Positions 32,978 to 43,155 of a DNA stretch of 64,000 nt are shown here, piece by piece. The stretch's first letter is position 1; each line of letters starts with the position of its first letter. A model generated the notes under the pieces. That model worked only from the letters and a program-made list of their open reading frames with translations, was not told the origin of the DNA and did no database searches. The stretch is from positions 930,001-994,000 of the forward strand of contig NZ_JBBLYU010000001.1 of NCBI RefSeq assembly GCF_037911135.1, written 5' to 3'. Source of the stretch: Phaeobacter sp. A36a-5a. GTDB taxonomy: Bacteria > Pseudomonadota > Alphaproteobacteria > Rhodobacterales > Rhodobacteraceae. The position numbers were made by a program, and so were the translations under genes.

Positions 32978-35900
32978 CTAGGCAGCGCCCCGATGCGCCC
33001 GCAATGCCTCGGCACAGGCGCGGGCCTGTCTGACATGATCCGCAGGCAGCTGCGCAATCCCCGCAAGCCGCGACAGCGCGCCGGAGGTCTGCGCAGCGCG
33101 CGGCTCCGCCTCATCGGGGATATCAATCACCAGCGGTCGAAGCTCCGGCGCCGCAGCCTCGGCGGGACCGTCGGCGGTAGGGGTGTCAGCGGCAGATGTA
33201 TCAGCGGCGGGCAGGTCCGCTTCGGCCACATCGGCTGCGGGGAGATCGGGTTCGACAAATTCCTGCCCAGCCGGGGCGGAAACCGGCGCGGCAGGCTCTG
33301 CCGGTTCATCCAGCGGTGGCGCCGTCTCCGTGACCTCTGCGACCTCGGCCATCGCCTCCTGGTCCGGCGTTGCCGCATCCACAGGCTCTGCGAGCGGCGC
33401 GGTCTGCGCCAGCTCTTCAGGCTCTGCCAATTCGGTTGCCGCGCCCAGTTCGACAGGGGCGGTCAATTCGCTCGGCAGGCTCAGTTCGCCCGTGGCAGCC
33501 ATATCGGAGCCACCCGCGGGCATCGCAGCCGCATCCTCGTCATGTGGCTCAGGCGCGATAGGTTCAACCGCGCCTTCGGTCACCTCGGATGCCGGGTCAG
33601 CGGTGGCCAGTTCTGCGACCTCCGCTTCGGGATGCTCCGGCGCGACAGCCGCAAATCCTGCGTCCCCAAGTCCCGCAAGGTCAGGTTCCACGAGGTCAGG
33701 TTCCGGCAGGTCAGGTTCCGGCAGCGCGGCATCCTCCTGCACCGGCGTGGTCAACAGATCCTCATCAACCGCAGGCGCAGCCAAGACCGGGTCGCTGACA
33801 ATGCCCGCGTCCAGCTGTGGATCCTCCAGGGCAACCGGAGCCGCAACCTCAACCTCGGCCGCAACCTCAGCCAGATCTGGCAGCTCTTCCGGCCCCGCCT
33901 CCAGTGCCGCCACAGCCTCAAGATCGGCACGATCGGCAACCGGGTCAGGCATATCCAGCACGTCAGCCGGAGGCGCGGCCGCGTCCGGCGTCTCCGCCGC
34001 ATCGGCAAAGGCCAGCGGCACATCCTCGGGCGAGGGGGCCTCATTGTCGTCGGGCAGATGATCACCCGCTGCGTCGGTCAGCAGATCGCTGCCCGCCAGT
34101 TCGCCCGCCATCAGATCGCCATCTGCCAGCGCGTCATCTGACACATCGCCACCAGCGAAAAAGTCGGTTGTCGCTACCGGCTCGGCAGCCTCCTGTGCGA
34201 CATCGGCCTCAGGATCGGACAGCGGCTGCACTGTGACCTCTGGCACGGCCTCCGCCGCAGGCGCGTCCGGCGGCATATCGCCAAGTGCGGGATCGCTGTC
34301 CAGCGCCTCAACCACGGGTGCCGGGCTGTCGCCCTGATCAAACACCACGGGATCTTGCGCATCCGTCTCGGCGGGGGTCTCGGCCATCGGCGCATCAGAG
34401 TCGGCAGCAAATATATCCGCGCCAGCACCGGCAGGGGCCTCGGCCTCATCGGCGGCAGGCGCCATTGCCATGGAAACCGGCGTTTCCACCTCGGGCGAGG
34501 CAAGCTCCTCATCCCCCCAGGGAGAGAGATTCGGCGCCTCGGCCTCGATTGATGCGTCTTCCGCAGTCTCTTCCACGACCTCCGGGATGAGCTCAGGCTC
34601 AGGCTCGAGCTCAGGCTCAGGTGCGAGGAGCGGCGCGGGCTCAGCCTCGGCTATCAGCTCCACCGGCGCGACCGTTGTCACCGGCTCGCCCGGTTCTGCC
34701 ATCAGCGCGGCGCTATCAGACATGGTGCTGTCAGGCGCATATGGCGCAGGCGCGGCGCTGTCATCTGCGCCCGCATCTGTGTCCAGAGCCATGGCAACCG
34801 GGCTGTCCGCTGGACCCTCAACCGGACTCGCAACCGGTATCTCGATTGTCGCCTCCAGCGCCGGATCCGCTGACGGTTCGGCAAGCCTGTTCCCTTCCGC
34901 CGCCACCGGCGGGAGTGCCGCAGCCTCGGCGACCTCCACGGTGCCGGGGTCTTGCGACTCCGGCGTCTCCGGCCAGAGCTGCGCCTGATCCTGCTCCGGC
35001 GCATCCGCCACAGCCTCGACAGGCGCATCCAGCAGCGCATCCTCTTCCTCACCAAGCGGCAGGCCCGGTTGGGTCAGCTCCGCTGCAACATCGGATGGCG
35101 CCGCCGGGGGCAGGTCTGCGATCGCGTCGGCGGTATCCGCCGGCACGGAAACGTCGGGTGCCTGCGGCATGGCCGCGTCCATCATCGGCGGGAGGTCATC
35201 CGCAGGACCATCTGCCTGTGGCGCGCTCTCGGGGGCGTCGGCCATGACATGCAGATCGCTGGTGGGTTCGGCGGCGGCAGGGATGGCGGTTTCGCTGACC
35301 GGTGCGGCAGGCGGGTGGACCGAACCGGTCTGCGCGACAGCCGCGTCAATCGGATCCATCGGCGCCATGGCAGGCTCCGCCGCAAGCGGCGCTGTCGGAG
35401 CGGGTGCAGCTGCGGCGGGTGGAACATCTGCCAGTGGGGCCATTGGTGCCGCGCCCTGAGGCTGCACAGGCGTCAGGGGGGCAGCGCCGGTTTCGGGCTG
35501 CGCCGGGACAGGGCCAGCATCGGAAGGCTGCGCCACGGCGGCGGCGTCGAAGGCGGCAACCTCAACCGGACCGGCATCCACCGGTGAGGTTGCTGCGGAG
35601 CCGACCACTGGCGCGGGCGGGCCACCTGCGGTGGGCGCTGCGGGCATTACGGGCGCAACAGGCGCGGCGGAGGCAGGGGCCATCGGCGCAGTGGCGGGCA
35701 CGTCCGTAGCAGGCATCTCAACAGCGGGGGCGGCTGCCGCCTCTGGCGTCTGCGCGGTTGCAGGCTCGGGCGCATGCGCCTCGGCGTCGGAGAAAAGATC
35801 ACCCCCGGACGGCTCCGCGCTGGCGGGTTCGTCCTGCGCCTCTGCGACCGTGGCCTCAATTGCGTCCGCCTCGACCGCGTCCGCCTCAACCGTGTCGGCA

Positions 35901-36181
35901 TCTATCGGGGCGCCACCGCCCATCGCGGCGACATGGACCGGGCCATGTTCGCGCAACAGCGCCTGCACATCCTTGATGGACAGCCCCTTGTCGTGCAGCA
36001 AGTACTTGATGCTGCTGATCAATTCCACATCGGCAGGGCGATAGTACCGGCGTCCGCCTGCGCGTTTGACCGGTTTGATCTGGGTGAATTTGCTTTCCCA
36101 GAAACGCAAGACATGCGCCTGGATCCCCAGCCACTCCGCAACTTCGCTGATGGTGCGGAAGGCGTCTGGTGATTTTGACAT
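32978..36181 (-). CDS. MerR-family regulator with a ~950-residue acidic low-complexity extension
   Basis: A 1067-residue protein. The N-terminus is a MerR-type winged HTH (residues 1-82): [25 protein letters not shown] then [17 protein letters not shown]. From about residue 90 to 1030 it is almost wholly Ala, Pro, Glu, Asp and Val, very acidic and repetitive, and likely disordered. The last 35 residues ([20 protein letters not shown] and following) are again ordered and basic. There is no metal-binding Cys set. This type of MerR beside ihfA is usual in Rhodobacteraceae but is normally far shorter. The frame is continuous and reads through to a stop, so it is not a frameshift artefact. Confidence 0.85.
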   Translation of the reverse strand: MSKSPDAFRTISEVAEWLGIQAHVLRFWESKFTQIKPVKRAGGRRYYRPADVELISSIKYLLHDKGLSIKDVQALLREHGPVHVAAMGGGAPIDADTVEADAVEADAIEATVAEAQDEPASAEPSGGDLFSDAEAHAPEPATAQTPEAAAAPAVEMPATDVPATAPMAPASAAPVAPVMPAAPTAGGPPAPVVGSAATSPVDAGPVEVAAFDAAAVAQPSDAGPVPAQPETGAAPLTPVQPQGAAPMAPLADVPPAAAAPAPTAPLAAEPAMAPMDPIDAAVAQTGSVHPPAAPVSETAIPAAAEPTSDLHVMADAPESAPQADGPADDLPPMMDAAMPQAPDVSVPADTADAIADLPPAAPSDVAAELTQPGLPLGEEEDALLDAPVEAVADAPEQDQAQLWPETPESQDPGTVEVAEAAALPPVAAEGNRLAEPSADPALEATIEIPVASPVEGPADSPVAMALDTDAGADDSAAPAPYAPDSTMSDSAALMAEPGEPVTTVAPVELIAEAEPAPLLAPEPELEPEPELIPEVVEETAEDASIEAEAPNLSPWGDEELASPEVETPVSMAMAPAADEAEAPAGAGADIFAADSDAPMAETPAETDAQDPVVFDQGDSPAPVVEALDSDPALGDMPPDAPAAEAVPEVTVQPLSDPEADVAQEAAEPVATTDFFAGGDVSDDALADGDLMAGELAGSDLLTDAAGDHLPDDNEAPSPEDVPLAFADAAETPDAAAPPADVLDMPDPVADRADLEAVAALEAGPEELPDLAEVAAEVEVAAPVALEDPQLDAGIVSDPVLAAPAVDEDLLTTPVQEDAALPEPDLPEPDLVEPDLAGLGDAGFAAVAPEHPEAEVAELATADPASEVTEGAVEPIAPEPHDEDAAAMPAGGSDMAATGELSLPSELTAPVELGAATELAEPEELAQTAPLAEPVDAATPDQEAMAEVAEVTETAPPLDEPAEPAAPVSAPAGQEFVEPDLPAADVAEADLPAADTSAADTPTADGPAEAAAPELRPLVIDIPDEAEPRAAQTSGALSRLAGIAQLPADHVRQARACAEALRAHRGAA

Positions 36182-36210
36182 CGCGTGGTGTGTCCCGTGG
36201 TTACTGACCG

Positions 36211-36513
36211 TTATTTACGGTTCCCGTCTGCCACCCGGTCCTTCATCAGATGCGATGGTCGAAAGGTCAAAACCCGGCGAGGCTGAATGGGCACCTCTTC
36301 GCCGGTCTTCGGGTTGCGGCCAACGCGGGCGGATTTATCGCGCACGCTGAATGTCCCGAATGAAGAAATTTTGACCTGTTCCCCACGGACCAGGGCGTCA
36401 GACATATGCTGAAGCATGCTTTCCACCAGCTGCGCGCTTTCGTTGCGCGACAGGCCAACCTCGCGGAAGACCGCTTCACTCAAATCCATTCGTGTTAGTG
36501 TTTTTTCGCCCAT
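36211..36513 (-). CDS. ihfA: Integration host factor subunit alpha
   Basis: A 100-residue DNA-bending protein of the HU/IHF family. [26 protein letters not shown] is a typical IhfA start, [31 protein letters not shown] is the core, and [16 protein letters not shown] forms the DNA-contacting arm end. I chose ATG 36513 rather than an upstream in-frame ATG at 36540, since orthologues begin there. It lies between fabH and the MerR gene, all in one direction; this order is common in the group. Confidence 0.95.
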   Translation of the reverse strand: MGEKTLTRMDLSEAVFREVGLSRNESAQLVESMLQHMSDALVRGEQVKISSFGTFSVRDKSARVGRNPKTGEEVPIQPRRVLTFRPSHLMKDRVADGNRK

Positions 36514-36632
36514 GACTATCCCCGCTGTTTGGCAAAGCATAGGGCGGGGGGAATTTCCCTGTCAATATCAATGAATTGCATCGCGGAGTTCCGCCCGTAA
36601 AATCGCGCCGCTTCTCGGGCTGGCTTTGCCGC

Positions 36633-37604
36633 TTACCAGCGCAGGACAACCGATCCCCAGGCCAGACCGCCGCCGATGGCTTCGGTGACGACCAGATCGC
36701 CCTGTTTGATCTGGCCGCGTTCCTTGCCCACTGACAGCGCCAGCGGGATCGAGGCGGCCGAGGTATTGCCGTGGTCTTGCACGGTGACCACCACCTTTTC
36801 CATCGGCAGGCCCATCTTCTTGGCGGTGCCCTGGATGATGCGGATATTGGCCTGATGGGGCACGATCCAATCGACATCGGCGGCGGTCAGGCCGGCGCGC
36901 TCCAGCGCGGTATTGGCAGTGGAGGCCAGTTTCTCGACCGCATGGCGGAACACCTGATTGCCCTGCATCCGCAGATGGCCGGTGTTCTGGGTGGAAACGC
37001 CGCCATCCACATAAAGCAGATCCTTGTAGCGGCCGTCGGAATTGAGGTCGGTGGCCAGAATACCACGGTCGGCACTGGTGCCTGCGCCGTCCTGCGCCTC
37101 CAGAACCAGCGCACCGGCACCATCGCCGAACAGCACACAGGTGGAGCGGTCGCTCCAGTCCATGATCTTGCTGAAGGTCTCGGCCCCGATCACCAGCACC
37201 TTCTCGGCCTGCCCGGAGGCCACCAGCGCATTGGCGTTGCTCAGCGCATAGACAAACCCGGCGCAGACCGCCTGCACGTCAAAGGCAAAGCCACGGGTCA
37301 TGCCCAGCTGGGCCTGCACCATGGTGGCAGCAGAGGGGAAGGTGAGATCGGCGGTCGATGTGGCCACCACGATGGCGTCGATATCATCCGCGGTCAGCCC
37401 GGCATCATCCAGCGCCTTTTCGGCGGCCTTGGTGGCCATGAAGGAGGTGGTCTCGCCGTCGGCGGCGAAATGGCGGCGCTCAATCCCGGAGCGGCTGCGA
37501 ATCCATTCGTCCGACGTATCCAGCGTGGCTTCGAATTCCGCGTTCTCGACCACGCGTTCAGGGAGATAATGCCCGGTCCCGACAATTACTGCGCGTCGCG
37601 TCAT
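36633..37604 (-). CDS. fabH: 3-oxoacyl-ACP synthase III
   Basis: Starts fatty acid synthesis by condensing acetyl-CoA with malonyl-ACP. It is a 323-residue thiolase-fold enzyme. The catalytic Cys114 is in DVQAVCAGF; the His and Asn of the triad lie in IVPHQANIRI and DHGNTSAAS. VGTGHYLPERVVEN at the N-terminus is characteristic. It starts 15 bases after plsX ends, so they are cotranscribed. Confidence 0.96.
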   Translation of the reverse strand: MTRRAVIVGTGHYLPERVVENAEFEATLDTSDEWIRSRSGIERRHFAADGETTSFMATKAAEKALDDAGLTADDIDAIVVATSTADLTFPSAATMVQAQLGMTRGFAFDVQAVCAGFVYALSNANALVASGQAEKVLVIGAETFSKIMDWSDRSTCVLFGDGAGALVLEAQDGAGTSADRGILATDLNSDGRYKDLLYVDGGVSTQNTGHLRMQGNQVFRHAVEKLASTANTALERAGLTAADVDWIVPHQANIRIIQGTAKKMGLPMEKVVVTVQDHGNTSAASIPLALSVGKERGQIKQGDLVVTEAIGGGLAWGSVVLRW

Positions 37605-37619
37605 TCTGATGCCTGCCTT

Positions 37620-38744
37620 TTAGTCTTTTTTGGTGGGCGCCTGGTCGGTTTTGGTCTCGTCCATTTGCGCTGGTTTATCTTGGGTAAGCGCCACAGAGGA
37701 TGCAACCCGTGCGGCGAGTTTTTCGGCAAACCCCTGCTGGGCAAGACGGAAGGCCAGCTTCACCGCCGCCGAGACACCGGTGGCATCCGCGCCACCATGG
37801 GATTTCACCACGGTGCCATTGAGACCAAGGAAAACACCGCCATTGACCCGGCGCGGGTCCATGCGCTTGGACAGCCGCTTGAGCGAGGTCATCGCCAGCA
37901 GCGCCGCAATCCTGGACAGGAACGAATATTCAAAGGCTTCCCGCAGGGCGACACGCATCAGGCTGGCAGTGCCCTCGCCGGTCTTGATCGCGACATTGCC
38001 GGTGAACCCGTCGGTGACGATCACATCGGCGACATCGCCGGGGATATCGCTGCCCTCGACAAAACCGACAAAGTCAAACCCCCCGGTTTCGGAATGATCC
38101 GAGATCAGCCCATAGGCTTCTTTCAGGTCGGCATGTCCCTTGTGCTCTTCGGTGCCGACATTCAGCAGGCCCACGCGGGGGCGGGGAATGTCCATCGAAT
38201 TGCGCACATAAGAGGTGCCCATCATGGCGTATTGCAGCAGATCCTGCGCGTCGGCGCGCACATCGGCGCCAACATCGAGCATCACGTTGAAGCCCTGCGG
38301 ATTGCGCGACGGCCAGAGAATCGCAATGGCCGGGCGGTTCACACCGGGCAGCTTGCGCAGCCGCAGCATCGACAGCGCCATCAGCGCGCCGGTATTGCCG
38401 CAGGAGACCGCACCGGCGGCTTCACCCTCCTTGACCGACTCCAGCGTCGACCACATCGACGTGCCCTTGCCGTGGCGCATCACCTGAGAGGGCTTGTCCT
38501 CCATGGTGACCACATCGCGGGCATCGCGGAATTCCACCCGGCCGTCGAGAATACGCTTCTTGGCGACCAGCGGCGTCAGCTGTTCTTCGGGACCATGCAG
38601 GATGAACCCCAAATCGGGGTTCTTTTCGGCGGACATGGCAATGCCGGCCACCACAACTGCGGGGCCGGCATCTCCGCCCATGGCGTCAACCGAAATAACT
38701 ATGCGGCCGGCATTCTTCTGCATCTGATCGGGTTTACCCGCCAT
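37620..38744 (-). CDS. plsX: Phosphate acyltransferase PlsX
   Basis: Converts acyl-ACP to acyl-phosphate for phosphatidic acid synthesis. The 374-residue protein contains the diagnostic VISVDAMGGDAGP near 16-28 and later GVNRPAIAILWPS, LDVGADV and VTDGFTGNVAIKTGEG. It is placed between rpmF and fabH, the classic rpmF-plsX-fabH cluster. The first 12 residues (MAGKPDQMQKNA) are variable; no better start was found. Confidence 0.96.
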   Translation of the reverse strand: MAGKPDQMQKNAGRIVISVDAMGGDAGPAVVVAGIAMSAEKNPDLGFILHGPEEQLTPLVAKKRILDGRVEFRDARDVVTMEDKPSQVMRHGKGTSMWSTLESVKEGEAAGAVSCGNTGALMALSMLRLRKLPGVNRPAIAILWPSRNPQGFNVMLDVGADVRADAQDLLQYAMMGTSYVRNSMDIPRPRVGLLNVGTEEHKGHADLKEAYGLISDHSETGGFDFVGFVEGSDIPGDVADVIVTDGFTGNVAIKTGEGTASLMRVALREAFEYSFLSRIAALLAMTSLKRLSKRMDPRRVNGGVFLGLNGTVVKSHGGADATGVSAAVKLAFRLAQQGFAEKLAARVASSVALTQDKPAQMDETKTDQAPTKKD

Positions 38745-38784
38745 GAAAATGCCTGCCTGACATTAAGTCTGGTGCAGACGCGGC

Positions 38785-38991
38785 TTAGGCCGCGTCTTCG
38801 TCCATGTCGATCTCGTCAGCGGCTGCGACGATTTCTTTCTCGTCGTAGTGGCCGCAGGAGGGGCATACGTGGTGCGGACGCTTCAGTTCGCCACAGTTGC
38901 CGCATTCGTTCGGGTTTGCAGCAACCAGTGCATCGTGCGCGCGGCGGTTGTTGCGACGCGACTTGGATACTTTGTTCTGTTGGACAGCCAT
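38785..38991 (-). CDS. rpmF: Ribosomal protein L32
   Basis: A 68-residue large-subunit protein. [20 protein letters not shown] is the typical start. Two CxxC pairs (CGNC, CPSC) make a zinc site. The acidic C-terminal tail is longer than usual. It precedes plsX in the same direction, as in many bacteria, and follows the yceD gene by about 220 bases. Confidence 0.97.
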   Translation of the reverse strand: MAVQQNKVSKSRRNNRRAHDALVAANPNECGNCGELKRPHHVCPSCGHYDEKEIVAAADEIDMDEDAA

Positions 38992-39210
38992 GTCTCAACC
39001 TTTGTCACTTGGGGCCTTGGGGCTGTCCCCGCGGCGCGTTTCACATTCAATGTTTCGATCGGTCTGCCGTGCGTTTAGGCCTCAGCCTTGCCGATGTCCA
39101 ACCAAAATTCCGATGAGCGCGCGAAAATACTGCGAATTGACGCTGGCGCAAGTGGTTTTTTGGCCGGTCAGCGCATGAACACCAATCGGAATCGTCTGGC
39201 CGCTCTCTTT

Positions 39211-39756
39211 TCAGTCTTCGCGGCTGCCGTCAAGCTGATCACGCAGCGCGGCCAGCCCGGCAAAGGGCTTTGTGTCCTCGTCGCGCATCGGGGCAACACC
39301 CGGTTCGGCGTGCACTGATTCTCCGAGCGAGACGCCGTCTTTACGGGGGTATTGCGGCAGCGCCAGCGCCAGCGCTTCGACCATCACCTCATGCGGGGAG
39401 ATATGGCTGCCCAGCGGTTCGCTGGTGTCATCCTCGGGCATCTCCACCTCTTCCTCGCTGTCGGGATGCACCATCCCGGCGATAAAGCTGCGGCGCACCT
39501 TCTGATCAATGCGGGTGGTCACCGGATCCAGTGTCACCACGCAGGGCTGCACCACGGTGGCGCCCAGATCCGCAACCAGTTCCCAGTCACGTTTGCCCAG
39601 AGCGCGGATCTCTCCGGCAAAGCGCAGTTTGCGCAGATCGTCGACGCCCAGCTCCTGCGCGAGGGCGGTCAGACCAGCGGCGTCGGGGCGCAGTTCGAAC
39701 GAGGTTGCGCGGTTTTGCGGCAGGTCAGCGACCCGAAAAGCGGTGCTCTCAGACAT
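39211..39756 (-). CDS. yceD: YceD-family (DUF177) protein
   Basis: A 181-residue protein linked to 23S rRNA accumulation and placed before rpmF in many bacteria. It shows FELRPDAAGLTALAQELGVDDLRKLRFAGEI and LGATVVQPCVVTLDPV, the conserved DUF177 core, followed by EALALALPQYPRKDG, the second conserved motif. The position next to rpmF fits. Divergent from bamE; an inverted repeat lies in the shared promoter. Confidence 0.9.
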   Translation of the reverse strand: MSESTAFRVADLPQNRATSFELRPDAAGLTALAQELGVDDLRKLRFAGEIRALGKRDWELVADLGATVVQPCVVTLDPVTTRIDQKVRRSFIAGMVHPDSEEEVEMPEDDTSEPLGSHISPHEVMVEALALALPQYPRKDGVSLGESVHAEPGVAPMRDEDTKPFAGLAALRDQLDGSRED

Positions 39757-39774
39757 TTGGGGGACTTTCGTTTC

Positions 39775-39810
39775 TTGAACCGGAGGCTTGGTTTAGGTAA
39801 TCCGGTTCAA
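39775..39810. promoter_or_regulatory. 10-bp inverted repeat in the yceD/bamE divergent promoter
   Basis: TTGAACCGGA at 39775-39784 is perfectly repeated as TCCGGTTCAA at 39801-39810, spacer 16 bases. Each arm includes TTGAAC, near a -35 consensus, pointing into the opposite gene. It could be an operator, two promoter elements or both. Function is inference. Confidence 0.5.
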
Positions 39811-39843
39811 AGGCGTATTCAAGCCGGGGGGCAAGAGAGTAGC

Positions 39844-40311
39844 ATGGCATCCAAACGTATGAGGTCGCTGAAGGCGGCGACAAGGGTCACGGTTCTCTTG
39901 GTAGCGGGGCTCGCGGTTGGCGCCTGTTCCATGTACCGCAAGCACGGATATGTCCCCAGCGAAGAGCTGCTGTCAGAGGTGGTTGTCGGCGTTGATACCA
40001 AGGACAGCGTTGCTGAAACCATTGGGGTTCCGGCGGCAGAGGGCGTGCTGACCGATGGCGGTTACTACTATGTTTCCACCCTGATGCGCCGACGTGGTCC
40101 TTCGGCCAGCAAGCCGGTCTCGCGGGAGCTGGTTGCGATCAATTTCAACGATCAGGGCGTGGTCACGGGGATCGAACGCTACGGTCTGGAGCAGGGCCGG
40201 GTGATTCCCCTGCAACGCCGCGTGACCAGCTCTAACGTGCAGGACAAGACCTTCCTGCGCCAGCTGCTGGGCAGCCTCGGCAACTTTGGTCCCGGTGGGC
40301 TGATCGAATGA
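39844..40311 (+). CDS. bamE: Outer membrane protein assembly factor BamE (SmpA/OmlA)
   Basis: A 155-residue lipoprotein of the BAM complex, which folds outer-membrane proteins. The signal peptide ends in the lipobox GLAVGAC (Cys near residue 26). HGYVPSEELLSEVVVGVDTKDSVAETIGVP is the conserved BamE start, and ELVAINFNDQGVVTGIERYGL the later strand pair. The Rhodobacteraceae form is longer at the C-terminus than E. coli BamE. A terminator follows at 40349. Confidence 0.92.
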   Translation: MASKRMRSLKAATRVTVLLVAGLAVGACSMYRKHGYVPSEELLSEVVVGVDTKDSVAETIGVPAAEGVLTDGGYYYVSTLMRRRGPSASKPVSRELVAINFNDQGVVTGIERYGLEQGRVIPLQRRVTSSNVQDKTFLRQLLGSLGNFGPGGLIE

Positions 40312-40348
40312 TGCGGCGGGTCTGATTGGCCTGCATATCAAATTCTGA

Positions 40349-40377
40349 GAAAGCCATCCCGATCCGGGGTGGCTTTC
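40349..40377 (+). terminator. Rho-independent terminator of bamE
   Basis: A 12-bp stem (one G-T pair) is formed by 40349-40360 and 40366-40377, loop GATCC. The following T content is low (GTCGTTTGG), so termination may be partial. Confidence 0.6.
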
Positions 40378-40400
40378 GTCGTTTGGCTGATACGTGATCC

Positions 40401-41273
40401 ATGCTAGGCAGGCCTCAGGCTGCGGTGCCTGTGGTCGCTGGAAGAGCTGCGTTGCGTGATCTGTTGCCCCTTGTGAAGATGTCCCCTGCAAAGGTCGCGC
40501 CGCGGCCGCTGCTGTGTCGTGGCCGCTATCGGGTCCGGCTGATTGATGGCGCCGGGCAGGTGGCCGGTGATGGCGGCGATCTGCAACGGGCGCGGGCGCT
40601 GCGAAGCCTGTGTTTCGGCCGTAGCAAGCTCGACGCAGAACCGTTGGACCTGCGCTGCCAGCATATGCTGATCGAGGATCAGGCCAGCGGTGTTCTGGTC
40701 TGTTGTTTTCGCCTTCTGCTGCTGCCAGATGGCGCATATATCGCCCAGAGTTATTCCGCGCAAAGATATGATCTGAATATGTTTTCCGCCCGTCGTGGCC
40801 CGTTGCTGGAGCTGGGTCGGTTCTGCATCCATCCCGATTGGCAGGATGCCGATATCCTGCGGCTTGCCTGGGGGGCGCTGACGGCGTTTGTCGATGATCA
40901 CGGGGTCGAGCTGCTGTTTGGCTGCTCGTCCTTTCAGGGTGTTGATCCGGCGCCCTATGGGCAGGCCCTTGCCCTGCTGCTGGCCCGTCATCAGGCACCG
41001 ACCGGGCAGGGGGTGGGGGTGCGGGCGGCGCAGGTGCTGCCCCTTGCGGCACTGGATCTGCCGCCCGTGGATGGCAAGGCGGCGCAGCAGCAGATGCCAC
41101 CCCTGTTGCGCACCTATCTGATGATGGGCGGCTGGGTCAGCGACCATGCGGTGATCGACCGCGAGCTTGGCACGCTGCATCTCTTTACGGCGGTGGAAAT
41201 CGCCACCATTCCCGCAGCGCGCAAACGTCTGCTGCGCGCCATTGTCACCGGCGTTGACCATCCGGTGCGCTGA
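40401..41273 (+). CDS. olsB: L-ornithine N-alpha-acyltransferase (OlsB-like)
   Basis: A 290-residue acyltransferase of the GNAT-related OlsB group, which makes lyso-ornithine lipid from acyl-ACP. The diagnostic LGRFCIHPDWQD is near 141-152, RCQHMLIEDQASGVLVC and LLFGCSSFQGVDP follow the family order, and RARALRSLCFG is the first conserved block. OlsA, the second enzyme, is not next to it. The start is uncertain: ATG 40401 has no good ribosome-binding site, and ATG 40479 is an alternative. Confidence 0.82.
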   Translation: MLGRPQAAVPVVAGRAALRDLLPLVKMSPAKVAPRPLLCRGRYRVRLIDGAGQVAGDGGDLQRARALRSLCFGRSKLDAEPLDLRCQHMLIEDQASGVLVCCFRLLLLPDGAYIAQSYSAQRYDLNMFSARRGPLLELGRFCIHPDWQDADILRLAWGALTAFVDDHGVELLFGCSSFQGVDPAPYGQALALLLARHQAPTGQGVGVRAAQVLPLAALDLPPVDGKAAQQQMPPLLRTYLMMGGWVSDHAVIDRELGTLHLFTAVEIATIPAARKRLLRAIVTGVDHPVR

Positions 41274-41314
41274 CAGCCGTTGACCTGCCCCGCGCCCCGG
41301 TTTAGCAGCCTCAC

Positions 41315-43126
41315 ATGGCACGTATTCCTCTTTTACAGATGTCCGGTATCTCCCTCACCTTTGGGGGCGATCCGGTGTTCGCGGATCTTGATCTGGTGGT
41401 GCAACCCGGCGACCGGGTGGCGCTGGTCGGGCGCAATGGCTCCGGCAAATCCACCCTGATGAAGGTGATGGCCGGTCTGGTCGAGGCCGACACCGGCTCG
41501 CTGGTGGTGCCGCCGGGCAAATCCGTCGGCTATATGGAGCAGGACCCGCAGATGACCGGGTTTGCCACGCTGGGCGATTTTGCCAGTTCCGAACTGGATC
41601 CGGGCGAGATGTACAAGGTGGAGCGGGCAGGCGAGGGGCTGAAGTTTGATCCCGCCCGCCCTGTGGCGACGGCCTCCGGTGGTGAAAAACGCCGCGCGGC
41701 GCTGGCCAAGCTGATGGCCGAGGCACCGGATCTGATGCTCTTGGACGAGCCGACCAACCATCTGGATATCGAGGCGATCACTTGGCTTGAGAATGAGCTG
41801 AAATCGACCCGCGCCGCCTTTGTGCTGATTTCGCACGACCGGGCGTTTCTGCGTGCCCTGACCCGCGCGACGCTTTGGGTGGACCGGGGGCAGGTGCGCC
41901 GTCAGGAGAAGGGGTTTGATGCCTTTGAGGCTTGGCGCGACAAGATCTGGGAAGAAGAAGACCAGCAGAGGCATAAGCTGAACCGGCTGATCAAATCCGA
42001 AAGCCGCTGGGCGGTGGAGGGCATCTCCGCCCGCCGCAAACGCAATATGGGCCGGGTGCGCGCGCTTCAGGATCTGAAGGAGGAGCGGTCCAGCCAGATC
42101 AAGCGGCAGGGCACGGCTGAGCTGGCGCTGGACGCGGGCCCGAAATCGGGCCGCAAGGTGATCGAGGCCGAAGGGCTGACGAAATCCTACGGTGACAAGG
42201 CAATTGTGCGGGACTTCTCGCTGAAGGTGCAGCGCGGCGATCGCGTTGCCTTTGTCGGGCCGAATGGGGCAGGTAAGACCACGCTCCTGAAGATGCTGCT
42301 GGGGCTGGAACAGCCTGATGAAGGCCATGTGCAGATGGGCACCAATCTGGAGCTGGCGCTGTTTGATCAGACCCGCGATCAGCTGGACGGCGATGCCAGT
42401 CTCTGGGAAAACCTGACCTCGGATCCGCTTCTGGGGATTTCTGGCAAGGCGGATCAGGTGATGGTCCGGGGGCAGCCGAAACATGTGGTCGGCTACCTGA
42501 AGGAATTTCTGTTCGACGAGGCGCAGGCCCGCGCGCCGGTGCGGTCCCTGTCCGGCGGCGAGAAGGCGCGTCTCTTGCTGGCGCGGCTGATGGCGCGGCA
42601 GAGCAACCTGCTGGTGCTAGACGAACCGACCAATGATCTGGATGTCGAGACGCTCGACCTGTTGCAGGAACTCCTGGACAGCTACGATGGCACGGTTCTG
42701 CTGGTGAGCCACGACCGGGATTTTCTGGACCGCGTGGCCACCACCACCATCGCCATGGAAGGCGGCGGGCGCGCCACGGCCTATGCTGGCGGCTGGAGCG
42801 ATTACCTCTCGCAGCGTGCCCCGGTCGAAGGTGCCGCAGAGAAGGCGGAGAAAGCCAAGGCGAGCAAGCCGAAACCCAAGCAGGAAGCGCAGCCCAAGGA
42901 CGGTCTGAGCTTTAAGGAAAAACACCGGCTGGAGGCGCTGCCCGGAGAGATCGAGCGGCTGGAGGCGGAGATTGCCAAATTGCAGCAGCTGATGGCTGAT
43001 CCCGAGCTGTTCACCCGCGAACCGGTGAAGTTCCAGAAGGCCACCGATGCGCTGGTGGAGCGGCAGGAGAAACTCTCTGCCGCTGAGGAGGAATGGCTGG
43101 AGCTGGAAGAGAAATCCGCAGGCTGA
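41315..43126 (+). CDS. ABC-F family ATPase (Uup-like)
   Basis: A 603-residue soluble protein with two ABC domains and no membrane segments. Walker A motifs are GRNGSGKST and GPNGAGKTT; signatures SGGEKRRAALAKL and LSGGEKARLLLARL; Walker B MLLDEPTNHLD and LVLDEPTNDLD. A linker between domains and a C-terminal coiled coil (about 530-600, GEIERLEAEIAKLQQLM) match Uup, a DNA/ribosome-associated member. It starts with ATG 41315. Uup proteins affect transposon excision and ribosome function. Confidence 0.92.
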   Translation: MARIPLLQMSGISLTFGGDPVFADLDLVVQPGDRVALVGRNGSGKSTLMKVMAGLVEADTGSLVVPPGKSVGYMEQDPQMTGFATLGDFASSELDPGEMYKVERAGEGLKFDPARPVATASGGEKRRAALAKLMAEAPDLMLLDEPTNHLDIEAITWLENELKSTRAAFVLISHDRAFLRALTRATLWVDRGQVRRQEKGFDAFEAWRDKIWEEEDQQRHKLNRLIKSESRWAVEGISARRKRNMGRVRALQDLKEERSSQIKRQGTAELALDAGPKSGRKVIEAEGLTKSYGDKAIVRDFSLKVQRGDRVAFVGPNGAGKTTLLKMLLGLEQPDEGHVQMGTNLELALFDQTRDQLDGDASLWENLTSDPLLGISGKADQVMVRGQPKHVVGYLKEFLFDEAQARAPVRSLSGGEKARLLLARLMARQSNLLVLDEPTNDLDVETLDLLQELLDSYDGTVLLVSHDRDFLDRVATTTIAMEGGGRATAYAGGWSDYLSQRAPVEGAAEKAEKAKASKPKPKQEAQPKDGLSFKEKHRLEALPGEIERLEAEIAKLQQLMADPELFTREPVKFQKATDALVERQEKLSAAEEEWLELEEKSAG

Positions 43127-43155
43127 AGCCCCTCTGATTTTTCGGTAAGCAGGGC

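Noticed and set aside
32978-36181. Several plus-strand frames opposite the giant MerR gene
   Set aside because: They mirror the low-complexity Ala/Glu sequence and contain only Ser/Ala/Gly or Arg/Pro runs.
36771-39116. Plus-strand frame of 781 codons
   Set aside because: It runs opposite fabH, plsX and rpmF, which have clear catalytic motifs; its translation shows only His/Arg/Gly-rich noise.
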